The translations under genes and the position numbers were made by a program. Of a DNA stretch of 50,667 bases, positions 42,294 to 50,321 are shown one piece after another. The notes below the pieces were generated by a model. It made no database searches and was not told the origin of the DNA. It worked only from the letters and a program-made list of their open reading frames with translations. The first letter of the stretch is position 1. Each line of letters starts with the position of its first letter. The DNA is from an uncultured Pedobacter sp. (GTDB taxonomy: Bacteria > Bacteroidota > Bacteroidia > Sphingobacteriales > Sphingobacteriaceae), in assembly GCF_946480185.1 (NCBI RefSeq), contig NZ_CAMLIG010000030.1:1-50667 (forward strand), read 5' to 3'.

Positions 42294-43307
42294 ATGGCAA
42301 ATTGCAACAAATTATTTGGCGATTTCAACAAGGAAATTACGCCAAGTTCCGATCAACTTCAGAAGATGAAGACTTCACGAGTGGCTCTTGAAAAGAAGAT
42401 TACATCAAAAATTGAAGAGAAACTGGGAGTAACTCCCAGTTATTACACTCAGGGTTCTGGGGCACAAAAAATGAGGACAATAATAATCAAAGAAGATGGA
42501 ACTTACGATGCAGATCGTGGCGTTTATCTTCCAGAAGAACCTTCAGTAAGTGCAGAAACAGTCCAGAAATATGTTTATGATGCTGTTAACGATCATACAT
42601 CTGATGGTGCTGAACATCGAAAAAAATGTATTCGAGTCTATTACAAATGCGCCTATAACATCGACTTTCCTGTATATTATGAATTAAAAGATGAGGAATA
42701 CGCTAGGATGGCTGTTAAAGGTATTGGTTGGATAATAGATGATCCTTGGCACATGATTACTTGGTTTGAAGGTTACAAAGATAGTAACGGACAATTAGTA
42801 AGAATGGTGAAATATCTTAAAGTTTGGGCTTCTAAAGTAAACTCATTTAAGATGCCTAGTGGTATTGCTTTAACTGTATGGGCGGCAGAGAATTTTTCAG
42901 CAGTAAATGATCGAGACGATGAGTGTTTATTTAAATTATTAAAATCAATAAGATCTGCTTTATTCTTTGGTGTTTCCTGCTACTCGCCTGTTGAGCCATT
43001 TGACGATTTGACGGCTAAATTAAGTGAAGATCAAAAAACTAAATTTAAAACAGAATTAAATAAATTTATTTCTAATGCAGAATTAGCTTTAGATACAGCA
43101 AATCAATTAGAAGCATCAAAAAAGTGGCAGAAACATTTAGGTAATCGTTTTCCTGATGGTGTAAATGAAGACACTGACCAAAAAGCAAAGTCATTATTTG
43201 CAGCAGCGGCAAGTGTACTTGAACGAAATGCCCATTTAGGTCGAAATGGAGTTATAAATTCTTCATCAGGCGTAAACCATACAACTCATAGAAATTATGG
43301 CGGCTAA
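42294..43307 (+). CDS. CBASS CD-NTase (cyclic nucleotide synthase)
   Basis: A 337-residue nucleotidyltransferase of the cGAS/DncV-like family that makes a cyclic nucleotide signal upon phage infection. The active-site pattern is complete: GSG (54-56) in YYTQGSGAQKMRT, a double Asp D72-x-D74 in YDADRGVYL, and the third Asp D124 in NIDFPVYY. It starts MANCNKLFGDF and overlaps the E2-like gene by 11 bp. Because the effector in the operon is STING, which in bacteria binds c-di-GMP, this enzyme may make c-di-GMP; the product is inferred. Confidence 0.9.
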   Translation: MANCNKLFGDFNKEITPSSDQLQKMKTSRVALEKKITSKIEEKLGVTPSYYTQGSGAQKMRTIIIKEDGTYDADRGVYLPEEPSVSAETVQKYVYDAVNDHTSDGAEHRKKCIRVYYKCAYNIDFPVYYELKDEEYARMAVKGIGWIIDDPWHMITWFEGYKDSNGQLVRMVKYLKVWASKVNSFKMPSGIALTVWAAENFSAVNDRDDECLFKLLKSIRSALFFGVSCYSPVEPFDDLTAKLSEDQKTKFKTELNKFISNAELALDTANQLEASKKWQKHLGNRFPDGVNEDTDQKAKSLFAAAASVLERNAHLGRNGVINSSSGVNHTTHRNYGG

Positions 43308-43725
43308 TTTTTTCATCCCAAAACATAAAAATGATGATAGTCATATATTAAGGGTTGAGAAACATTTGCTTGAAAAATACTACGATCATTTAACCGTAAA
43401 CATTAGAAACCGTGTGTTAATCGCTTATGGAAATTGTAAGCCCAGTAAAGAATCTATTACTTATACATTTAAATTGAAATTCACCCCAGGTAATGCTCCA
43501 GCTGTTTATGTAACAGACCCCCAGATAACATATGATGATGAAATCCATATGTATTCAACAGATAATCGACTGTGTTTATACTACCCCAAAGATTATAGTT
43601 GGAATGACAAATCCCACTTGTTTAATACAATAGTCCCTTGGACACACGAGTGGTTTTTATTTTATGAACTCTATCAGGTAACTGGCAAATGGCTACATCA
43701 TTATGTAGATCATCGTAAAATCTAA
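43297..43725 (+). CDS. CBASS E2-like protein (type II short)
   Basis: A 142-residue protein with the bacterial E2 (UBC-like) pattern: a beta-rich front (YTFKLKFTPGNAPAVYV), then HMYSTDNRLCLYYP, where Cys93 is the candidate catalytic cysteine, and W/H-rich closing helices (TIVPWTHEWFLFYELYQVTG). In 'short' type II CBASS systems, which lack separate E1 and JAB proteins, an E2 alone acts on the CD-NTase. Only E2 is present here. The start overlaps the CD-NTase end, so the two are made together. Confidence 0.8.
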   Translation: MAANFFIPKHKNDDSHILRVEKHLLEKYYDHLTVNIRNRVLIAYGNCKPSKESITYTFKLKFTPGNAPAVYVTDPQITYDDEIHMYSTDNRLCLYYPKDYSWNDKSHLFNTIVPWTHEWFLFYELYQVTGKWLHHYVDHRKI

Positions 43726-43728
43726 ATT

Positions 43729-44694
43729 ATGATATTTAAACCTAGTATTTTTATAGGATCTTCTAAAGAGGGTCTACCCGTTGCAGAGATAGTTCAAAAT
43801 GGTCTAGAAGAAGTTGCGGAATGTAAGCTCTGGAAAGATGTTTTTGAATTAGGTAAAAGTAATTTTGATAACCTCATATCTCAAATTGCTTTTTATGATT
43901 ACGCTATTCTTATAGCAACTGGAGATGATGTGATAATTTCTAGAAAAAAAAGCAGTAAGGGAGCTCGAGACAATGTTCTGTTTGAATTCGGACTATTTGC
44001 TGGTGGACTAGGTCGTTCTCGAGTATTTTATTTGTTGGAAACTAGCACCAAAATCCCAAGTGATTTATTTGGTATTACTCTTCCTTTTATTCCGAAATTT
44101 TCAGACACGAATTTTGCGGCTGAAATAGATAAAACTATAAAACTAATTAAGGAGCATATAGCCAACAAAGAAAAAACATTCGACCTTGGATTTTTACCTT
44201 CAACTGCATTAGCTTACGGGTATTTTACCAATTTTGTTGAGAGAACCGTCGAGCGACTATTAGAAGATAAAGCAGATGGTATTAAGTTTCAACTTGAGAA
44301 TAATCGTGAATTTCAAATAAAGGATTTGAAATTCACCATATTATTACCTAACGACCTGAACGACAATATGTTTAATAAAGTTAATGCGAAAAGACTTCGA
44401 GACGGATGGAAAAAGATTAAAGTAGACCCAAAACATACTCGAGATTATGATTTTTCAATTGATATTACTAAAGCGGTGAATGGCGAATTACATCTTGTGG
44501 ACATCCCTTTTACTTTAAATGCTTTAAATAAATCAATTAGGATGTATGCAAATCGCCAGCATATAGGAAAAGATGAAAAAGAAAATTTACTGGAATATCG
44601 TGAAATAAGAAATTTTCAACGCACACTTGAATTTCTAATACATCAAAGTGCTGTTACTAGAGGTATTGTTCAGGTAGAAATTGTGGATATTTAG
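43729..44694 (+). CDS. TIR-STING CBASS effector
   Basis: A 321-residue effector. The N-terminal TIR-like domain (about 4-145) begins SIFIGSSKEGLPVAE and has RDNVLFEFGLFAGGLG, where Glu86 is in the place of the catalytic Glu of NAD-cleaving TIR domains. The C-terminal prokaryotic STING domain (about 155-321) starts LAYGYFTNFVERT and has the cyclic-nucleotide pocket region HLVDIPFTLNAL (Asp258). Ligand-driven assembly would activate NAD cleavage and stop the infected cell. It lies 3 bp after the E2 gene. Assignment rests on layout and motifs. Confidence 0.85.
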   Translation: MIFKPSIFIGSSKEGLPVAEIVQNGLEEVAECKLWKDVFELGKSNFDNLISQIAFYDYAILIATGDDVIISRKKSSKGARDNVLFEFGLFAGGLGRSRVFYLLETSTKIPSDLFGITLPFIPKFSDTNFAAEIDKTIKLIKEHIANKEKTFDLGFLPSTALAYGYFTNFVERTVERLLEDKADGIKFQLENNREFQIKDLKFTILLPNDLNDNMFNKVNAKRLRDGWKKIKVDPKHTRDYDFSIDITKAVNGELHLVDIPFTLNALNKSIRMYANRQHIGKDEKENLLEYREIRNFQRTLEFLIHQSAVTRGIVQVEIVDI

Positions 44695-44704
44695 AAATTT
44701 GCCT

Positions 44705-46369
44705 ATGAAATATGAAAGAAAAATTAAAGTTGCTTTTGATAAGATATCAGGAGAATATCTCGAAGCAGAACAAGTTTTCGATGACAAAAAAGATGGCTTT
44801 CTAATCAGAAAAAAATTTCATAAAAATGATATTGAGCTATATTGTTGTGAATGTGAACAGCAATTAAACGTCTCAACAAGTAAGTATGATAATTTACATT
44901 TTAAACATCAACCAAATGCAAAATATTGCTTACTAAAAGATTCATTAACTGCAGAAGAACTCGAAGAATTTAATTTGATTTTTAAATCAAAGGAAAGTCA
45001 GAGGCATAAGGATTTGAAAAACAAAATTGGTAACTCTCTTAAACAAGTAAATGGTATCGAAATTTCCTCTATCGCTATTGATAATAAAATTATTTTACGA
45101 AATAACGGAAAGAAGAAGCCAGACGTATATTGCAAATATTTAGATAAAGAGTTAGTATTTGAAATTCAGCTCTCAAACCTCTCGTTAAAATATATATTAA
45201 GCCGCTATGAATTTTATAGAGAAAATGGAATATACCTAATATGGATCTTAGATAATTTTAATGTTCAAGATCAAACACAATTAGTTAGAGATATAAAATA
45301 TTTAAGCGATTACCACAACTTTTTTAAATTTAATGAAGCTGCAATTGAGTTTAACCTGACATGTACCTACAAAAAACCTTTTATTACAGAGGATCTTGAT
45401 TTAAGGACCAAATGGCAAATCCAAAATGTAAAACTCGATAACATAAAATTTGACCCTCTAAATTTTCAAGTTTATTTTTACAACCTTGAAAATGAAAAGA
45501 ATCTCACCCAAGAAAAGCTTTTAGCTTTAAAAAAAGACAGGCTCGCAAAGAAACTTGCCGCTGAATTAGAGAAGGAAAAAACTCAATCTATGGTCAAGAT
45601 TGAAAAACTGATAACAGATATAAAATTCTATAAAGACAAAGGATGGAATCTTTATAAATTCCATGATATTATCTCAAAACTAAACGATAGAGAAGTAGAA
45701 CTCTTAAACTACAAATTAGGATTTAAAACTAAAACAGTTAAAGGGCTTTATATATTAAACCATTACATAAAAGAAACAACTGTTTATAACAGGGCATTTA
45801 TTGATTTTCTTATAAAAGAAGAAAAAATTCTATTAGATTTTAATCAACCATCTTTGAATAATATCAGTAGCCTTCAAGAATTAATGAATAATGAATGTTT
45901 AAATTTTATCTATCCGCTATTAACGCCTTATTTTTTTAAAAGAGGTTATCATCTTCTAGAAAGTGATATAAATTATCTAAACGGCAGAGATGATGTGTCT
46001 GAAATGGAAAAAGAGAGTAAAATTCTAATTTTGAATTATTATCAAAAGAATAAAAGGAAAAACTTATCGAGACTCATTTTTAAACATCAAAGACTTTTAT
46101 TTGATATTGAATCTATCAAACAAGAAAAAATAATAGATAGCTCCATAAAATCTTGGGTTCAATTTGCAGTTGCAACAACATCTAAGCATAGAACCCAATG
46201 GCAATATATGGAATTAGCCTTTGAAAAATACGGGCTTTTGAATAAGGTTATTGAAAAGGATAAAAAGGGAACTTTTTTAAGAAAAATTGAAGAAATAAAA
46301 AGAATACCTCAAGATCAGGATAAGAATCTAGAACTTGTTTTGAAAGATATCTTTACTGAATTATTTTAA
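44705..46369 (+). CDS. CoiA-like PD-(D/E)xK nuclease-type protein
   Basis: A 554-residue protein 10 bp after the STING gene. It opens with a zinc-binding region, YCCEC (about 47-50) followed by HFKHQ and a Cys about residue 75. Next comes a nuclease-like core: KKPDVYC (Asp140) and VFEIQLSNLSLKYILSRYEFY (Glu153, Gln155) with IYLIWIL, as in CoiA/DUF6035-type proteins. The last 300 residues are helical and unknown. The close spacing puts it in the CBASS transcript. Whether it is a second effector, an accessory or an unrelated defence gene is not known. Confidence 0.7.
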   Translation: MKYERKIKVAFDKISGEYLEAEQVFDDKKDGFLIRKKFHKNDIELYCCECEQQLNVSTSKYDNLHFKHQPNAKYCLLKDSLTAEELEEFNLIFKSKESQRHKDLKNKIGNSLKQVNGIEISSIAIDNKIILRNNGKKKPDVYCKYLDKELVFEIQLSNLSLKYILSRYEFYRENGIYLIWILDNFNVQDQTQLVRDIKYLSDYHNFFKFNEAAIEFNLTCTYKKPFITEDLDLRTKWQIQNVKLDNIKFDPLNFQVYFYNLENEKNLTQEKLLALKKDRLAKKLAAELEKEKTQSMVKIEKLITDIKFYKDKGWNLYKFHDIISKLNDREVELLNYKLGFKTKTVKGLYILNHYIKETTVYNRAFIDFLIKEEKILLDFNQPSLNNISSLQELMNNECLNFIYPLLTPYFFKRGYHLLESDINYLNGRDDVSEMEKESKILILNYYQKNKRKNLSRLIFKHQRLLFDIESIKQEKIIDSSIKSWVQFAVATTSKHRTQWQYMELAFEKYGLLNKVIEKDKKGTFLRKIEEIKRIPQDQDKNLELVLKDIFTELF

Positions 46370-46400
46370 CTAATTAAACTCAATAAGATAAACCTATATT

Positions 46401-46925
46401 TCAATATCCTTTAATTTCCCATCCATTATCATCTCTCAGAAACTCAACTTTCACCACCTTTTCATCCTCCTTTTCAATCCCACTAACCACAAAAAATGGA
46501 GTTTTACCCTTCAACAAACTTTTATACTTTACCAAAGCAGATTTCCCATCATCTTCCTTTTTCACATTAACAATCTCTATAATAAATTCTTGTGCCACTT
46601 TTACACGTTGAATATTATTCTTTTTATCCTTAGCTGTTTGTGGAATCAAATAAGGTTTGGCTTTATCGGTAAAAGTAATGATGGGTTTACCGATATCAGC
46701 TAGTTTTTGGGTATGAGCAATTTTCACATAACCTTCTTTTTCTAAGTCAGATTTAAAAAGTTTTGTAGCATCTACTGGGTCAGCAACGTAAATATCAGTT
46801 TCAATAGTTCTGGGATAGTCCTTTTGTTCTTGAAGCAATTTTAATGCGGTTTCTTTGTCTAAATCTTTAGCACCACAAGCAGTAAATAAAAGGATTGAAA
46901 CGAATAGATAAGATAGATTTTTCAT
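46401..46925 (-). CDS. Lipoprotein of unknown function
   Basis: A 174-residue lipoprotein starting MKNLSYLFVSILLFTAC with the lipobox Cys at residue 17. The rest alternates beta strands with charged loops (VKVEFLRDDNGWEIKGY at the end). No family recognised. It faces the CBASS operon convergently and lies apart from the transfer operon, whose terminator precedes it. Confidence 0.75.
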   Translation of the reverse strand: MKNLSYLFVSILLFTACGAKDLDKETALKLLQEQKDYPRTIETDIYVADPVDATKLFKSDLEKEGYVKIAHTQKLADIGKPIITFTDKAKPYLIPQTAKDKKNNIQRVKVAQEFIIEIVNVKKEDDGKSALVKYKSLLKGKTPFFVVSGIEKEDEKVVKVEFLRDDNGWEIKGY

Positions 46926-46996
46926 GATTGGACTGTTTTTGGTTAGCTGTAAATATTTAACGACCATAAATTATGTTTCATATTGATGGCACTAAA

Positions 46997-47014
46997 AAAG
47001 CCCTTTCGGGCTTT
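46997..47014 (-). terminator. Terminator of the transfer operon
   Basis: AAAGCCC / GGGCTTT stem with a TTTC loop, followed on the minus strand by TTTTTT. It lies 7 bp past the stop of the last gene of the tra series and before the lipoprotein gene. Confidence 0.85.
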
Positions 47015-47020
47015 CCTTTA

Positions 47021-47812
47021 TTATACACTTAACTTTTTCTTTCTACTTCTTGTCTTTTTTGGTTCCTCAGTTTCCGCATTTGTTTCCGATTGCTTATTGC
47101 TTTTCTCCTTTTTCTCGGTTTCATTTTGATTAGTTGCCGATTCTATTTGCTGCCTTTTTACCGTATGCATTTTATGGTCATATACATTGATGTTTTTATA
47201 TTGCGGAACAGCTTCAACAAAATATTTACCCTCTTTTCCATCATTGTTAATGACTATTTGTTGCACATTTCCCTTTTCTAAAGAACTTAATAAGTGCTTC
47301 TTTTGTTCGGGATCATTCAGCTCTTTAATGGGATATTTAGCTAATGTTTTCTCTAAATCATAACCATATTTTTCGCTAAACTGTTGCAGCTTATAGCCAC
47401 CCTTTTCATCAGGAGAATTGAAATCTACTTTTATCCAAGCTTTATATTTCTCTCCATTTTTATTAGCGAGTTCTTTATGTACAGAACGTCCTTCTAATAA
47501 ATTAAAAGCTTCTTTGGCTGTAATCCCGTTAGATTTATTGATGTAAAAAGCTTGCTCTTTGCGCAATTCCGGTTTACTGTTTTCCAAAACAGCATCATAC
47601 TTATTGAAGAAATACATATCTGTATTGTCCGACCTTTTAAAGTGCAGCGTATAATTCATTTTACTATTAAAATGTGGGATTTCACAATTCAGCTTGAAAT
47701 CTTTCTTTTGAGATTGAATGTTTTTTTCAAGTTCATCATTCATTCTTTCACCAAATCCAAAATACTTTAAATTGGATTTTAAATAATCTAAATTTTGCGT
47801 GTTCATGGTCAT
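47021..47812 (-). CDS. ICE protein with DUF3945-like repeats
   Basis: A 263-residue hydrophilic protein starting MTMNTQNLDYLKSNLKYFGFGE. The middle has GITAKEAFNLLEGRSVHKEL and KYKAWIKVDF, the pattern of DUF3945-type repeats common on Bacteroidota ICEs, and a C-terminal low-complexity tail of Lys, Glu, Ser and Thr ending TRSRKKKLSV. It directly follows TraN with no gap, as the last gene of the operon. DNA binding is possible from the basic tail, but the function is unknown. Confidence 0.7.
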   Translation of the reverse strand: MTMNTQNLDYLKSNLKYFGFGERMNDELEKNIQSQKKDFKLNCEIPHFNSKMNYTLHFKRSDNTDMYFFNKYDAVLENSKPELRKEQAFYINKSNGITAKEAFNLLEGRSVHKELANKNGEKYKAWIKVDFNSPDEKGGYKLQQFSEKYGYDLEKTLAKYPIKELNDPEQKKHLLSSLEKGNVQQIVINNDGKEGKYFVEAVPQYKNINVYDHKMHTVKRQQIESATNQNETEKKEKSNKQSETNAETEEPKKTRSRKKKLSV

Positions 47813-48334
47813 TTATTTTTGTTTAAAAATTGAAGAAATTGCTTTTGCTTTTAAAATATGCTTTTGCTTCACCTTGATGTAAAGATGTCGACTGCCACTT
47901 TTTTCGTAAACTTCTATGAAAAGTGCGCTGGTTTTGGATATAGGAAATTGTTTTAAAACAAACACATCATTTAAACTCGCACCTGCTTTTAAAGCATTAT
48001 TCTGCTTATCTGATGATCCAATTGGATAAAGTTCCTGCTCTTGCGTGACGGTTCTTTTATTAGTTTTTAAATCTCGAACATAGAACCTGATAAAGTCTAT
48101 TTGATAGTTGAGATTTGAACGATTAACGATTTGGAGTTTAAAAAATAAGCTTTCGCCTACAATTAAGACTTTACTTAGCTGGACTTTTACTTTTCCATTA
48201 GCATCGCTTTGAATTTGACCTAAATGGGTGTTTGCTATTTTCTGAATCAGCTGATTTACTTTAAGGGTATCGTTTGCATAAAGCATATTTATACTCCACA
48301 AAAAGCATATTGTCATTAATTTTAATGTTCTCAT
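47813..48334 (-). CDS. traN: Conjugative transposon protein TraN, short form
   Basis: A 173-residue secreted protein with a signal peptide to about LYAN. The body fits the C-terminal DUF4138 part of TraN (VirB9-like): SLFFKLQIVNRSNLNYQIDF, then RTVTQEQELYP and ALFIEVYEKSGSRHLYI. TraN proteins I know are near 280-330 residues, so about the N-terminal half is missing while a new signal peptide leads straight into the domain. It is either a natural short variant or a degraded form. It follows TraM by 11 bp. Confidence 0.8.
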   Translation of the reverse strand: MRTLKLMTICFLWSINMLYANDTLKVNQLIQKIANTHLGQIQSDANGKVKVQLSKVLIVGESLFFKLQIVNRSNLNYQIDFIRFYVRDLKTNKRTVTQEQELYPIGSSDKQNNALKAGASLNDVFVLKQFPISKTSALFIEVYEKSGSRHLYIKVKQKHILKAKAISSIFKQK

Positions 48335-48345
48335 TTTGCTTAGGT

Positions 48346-49473
48346 TTACTGGTTATTATCTCTTAATAAAAGCTGGTAACCCGCTTTTAATTCTACTCTT
48401 ATTTGTTTTACTTTTTTCCTAAAAAGTCCTTTTGCTGCTTGAACGCCTGCACTTGCAGCTTGTGCACCTATTGAAGGATCCATTGTCATGATTTGGAGAT
48501 TTTGTAAGGCATCGTCAACACCTTCTTTTGATGCATCTCGGTTCATTGCTCCGGGGATAAATAAGCCTTCTAATCCGTCTAAATCAAATGCAGATAATGA
48601 AACTGGTAGAATTGAATTTTTATAGCGCAATGTTTTGAGGTTTATTTCTAACCTTTCATTATTTACATGTGCCAATCCGTAAATCATTTGATTTTTTGGG
48701 ATGATGGTACCATTGATTATAATGGAATCTAGCAGTCTTAATTTGACAACTGAACCTGAAACGACCTCTTGCGTTTGATGGATAACCGCCTTAATGGTGT
48801 TGGTATTTGGGTCGAGTAAATCGGGTTTGAGGCTTTTTGCTAATTGATAAATTTGACTATTCTTATTGTTTAGCGTATGCACAGTTAAAGCACCGGGATT
48901 ATCTTTCCGTTGATTTTCCATTCGTTCTTGTGTTCTTCCGGGATGCTGTATGTCCATAATTTTCTCCAAAATACCATTGAGTTGTTTCATTTCGGGATCA
49001 TCACCTTTGTCTACCATATTCTTCATTAAGGATTCTAAACGATTGACATCATTATCCATTCCTCCAGTAGTTTTTGGCCGAGGTGATTTTGATGGACTAA
49101 ATTGCGGTTGATTGTCGGGCTGATTTAAAGCAGAGGTAAGCTGAGCCAACTTTTGTTGAATTTCGTTGTCTGCTGCGTCGTTTTGATTTCCTAAAGGTAT
49201 ATTTTGAAAATCGGTGTCTGATAGCTCTTTACTTCGTTGTGATTGCGCAAATGACTCATAAATACTCAGCTTGTCTTGTTTCTGGGTATCATCAAATTTG
49301 GCATTTGGCAAATTGGTATTGAAACCTTTTTGAAGGGTATCAAAGGGTTTTACATTTCCTTTTCCTCCGCCTAAAGCCCAAAAAGCCATGGTGGTAAAGG
49401 GAAGAATTAATAAGGGTAAAAAGAGTAAAAGTCTTTTTCTTTTTTGCGTTTCCGCGGATGATTGTGTTTTCAT
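48346..49473 (-). CDS. traM: Conjugative transposon protein TraM (VirB10-like)
   Basis: A 375-residue inner-membrane protein. A basic start (AETQKRKRLLLF) leads into one membrane helix, then a Gln/Asn/Pro-rich periplasmic spacer (about 60-210). The C-terminal beta domain (about 225-375) carries VIHQTQEVVSGSVVKLRLLD, IPKNQMIYGLAHVNNERLEI and VSLSAFDLDGLEGLFIPG, the TraM signature. It links inner and outer membrane parts of the mating apparatus. It lies 17 bp after the small TraL-like gene. Confidence 0.92.
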   Translation of the reverse strand: MKTQSSAETQKRKRLLLFLPLLILPFTTMAFWALGGGKGNVKPFDTLQKGFNTNLPNAKFDDTQKQDKLSIYESFAQSQRSKELSDTDFQNIPLGNQNDAADNEIQQKLAQLTSALNQPDNQPQFSPSKSPRPKTTGGMDNDVNRLESLMKNMVDKGDDPEMKQLNGILEKIMDIQHPGRTQERMENQRKDNPGALTVHTLNNKNSQIYQLAKSLKPDLLDPNTNTIKAVIHQTQEVVSGSVVKLRLLDSIIINGTIIPKNQMIYGLAHVNNERLEINLKTLRYKNSILPVSLSAFDLDGLEGLFIPGAMNRDASKEGVDDALQNLQIMTMDPSIGAQAASAGVQAAKGLFRKKVKQIRVELKAGYQLLLRDNNQ

Positions 49474-49490
49474 GTTAAATTGAATTGAGG

Positions 49491-49694
49491 TTAAATAATT
49501 GCTTTAAATATGAGGTAAGTACAAACCGTACTAAAGCTTAGGCAGATTACAGCCAGAAATATTTTATTCTGATTAGAACTGAATTCTGAGAATTTTCGGT
49601 TTAAACGATTAGCTAACTGTCTTTTATAACTTGTGATATGCCGTTTAATTCCAGAGTTCCAATGTAGCTTTTGATTAGCTTTCATAAGGATCAT
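49491..49694 (-). CDS. Small membrane protein, TraL position
   Basis: A 67-residue protein with a basic front (HWNSGIKRHITSYKRQLANR) and one C-terminal membrane helix (IFLAVICLSFSTVCTYLIF). In conjugative transposons TraL is a small membrane protein between TraK and TraM, so this is probably its counterpart by position and size. The start overlaps the TraK stop (ATGA); a start three codons later is also possible. Confidence 0.65.
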   Translation of the reverse strand: MILMKANQKLHWNSGIKRHITSYKRQLANRLNRKFSEFSSNQNKIFLAVICLSFSTVCTYLIFKAII

Positions 49695-50302
49695 GGTTTA
49701 CTTAAATTTTGATTACTGATGATTTTCCATTTTTCTATCAGAAAACCATGGGAGTTATTATCCGAACGACTGACGTTTCTTAAATATCCTTCTGTAATTA
49801 GGCTTCTAGTAGCGGTTGATGATGATCTGATTAATTGCTGAGTTGCAAAACATCGGAAATAATAGGGGGTTTGTTCTAAATCTATTTGGATGCTATCTAT
49901 GTTGATTTTCTGACTGATATTGGCGGAAATCAGATTGGTATAATATCCTTCTTCTTTCAAATTATCATATTGATTTTTAGCCGATTCATCTGCTAAGTAT
50001 AAAGCTTTGCCAATATTGGATTGAATGACTTTATCATCAGGATCGAGCGAAAAGAAATATTGATGGAATGTTGCGATATGGTCTTTTGCTTCCACCTTGA
50101 TATTGTCTTTTCTATTTGCAGAAAAAGCCTCTAAAGCTTTACCATTTGATAAGATGTAAATCCTGTTATTGGCTACATCAATAGCTTGATAGCTTTTGAA
50201 AAGCACCAATCCAGAGATGAGTAAACACACCAAAATTAAAATCACACTAAAGACTTTGATGTGCCTAAAAGCGGTGTCTATATTTTTTAATTGCTGAAAC
50301 AT
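49691..50302 (-). CDS. traK: Conjugative transposon protein TraK (VirB8-like)
   Basis: A 203-residue protein with one N-terminal membrane helix (about 15-37) and a periplasmic domain. The TraK pattern is clear: QLKNIDTAFRHIKVFS at the start, NNRIYILSNGKALEAF, and HIATFHQYFFSLDPDDKVI. VirB8-like proteins form the inner-membrane scaffold of the type IV secretion system. It follows TraJ by 19 bp. Confidence 0.93.
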   Translation of the reverse strand: MFQQLKNIDTAFRHIKVFSVILILVCLLISGLVLFKSYQAIDVANNRIYILSNGKALEAFSANRKDNIKVEAKDHIATFHQYFFSLDPDDKVIQSNIGKALYLADESAKNQYDNLKEEGYYTNLISANISQKINIDSIQIDLEQTPYYFRCFATQQLIRSSSTATRSLITEGYLRNVSRSDNNSHGFLIEKWKIISNQNLSKP

Positions 50303-50321
50303 ATTTTAAAATTTTAAGGGT

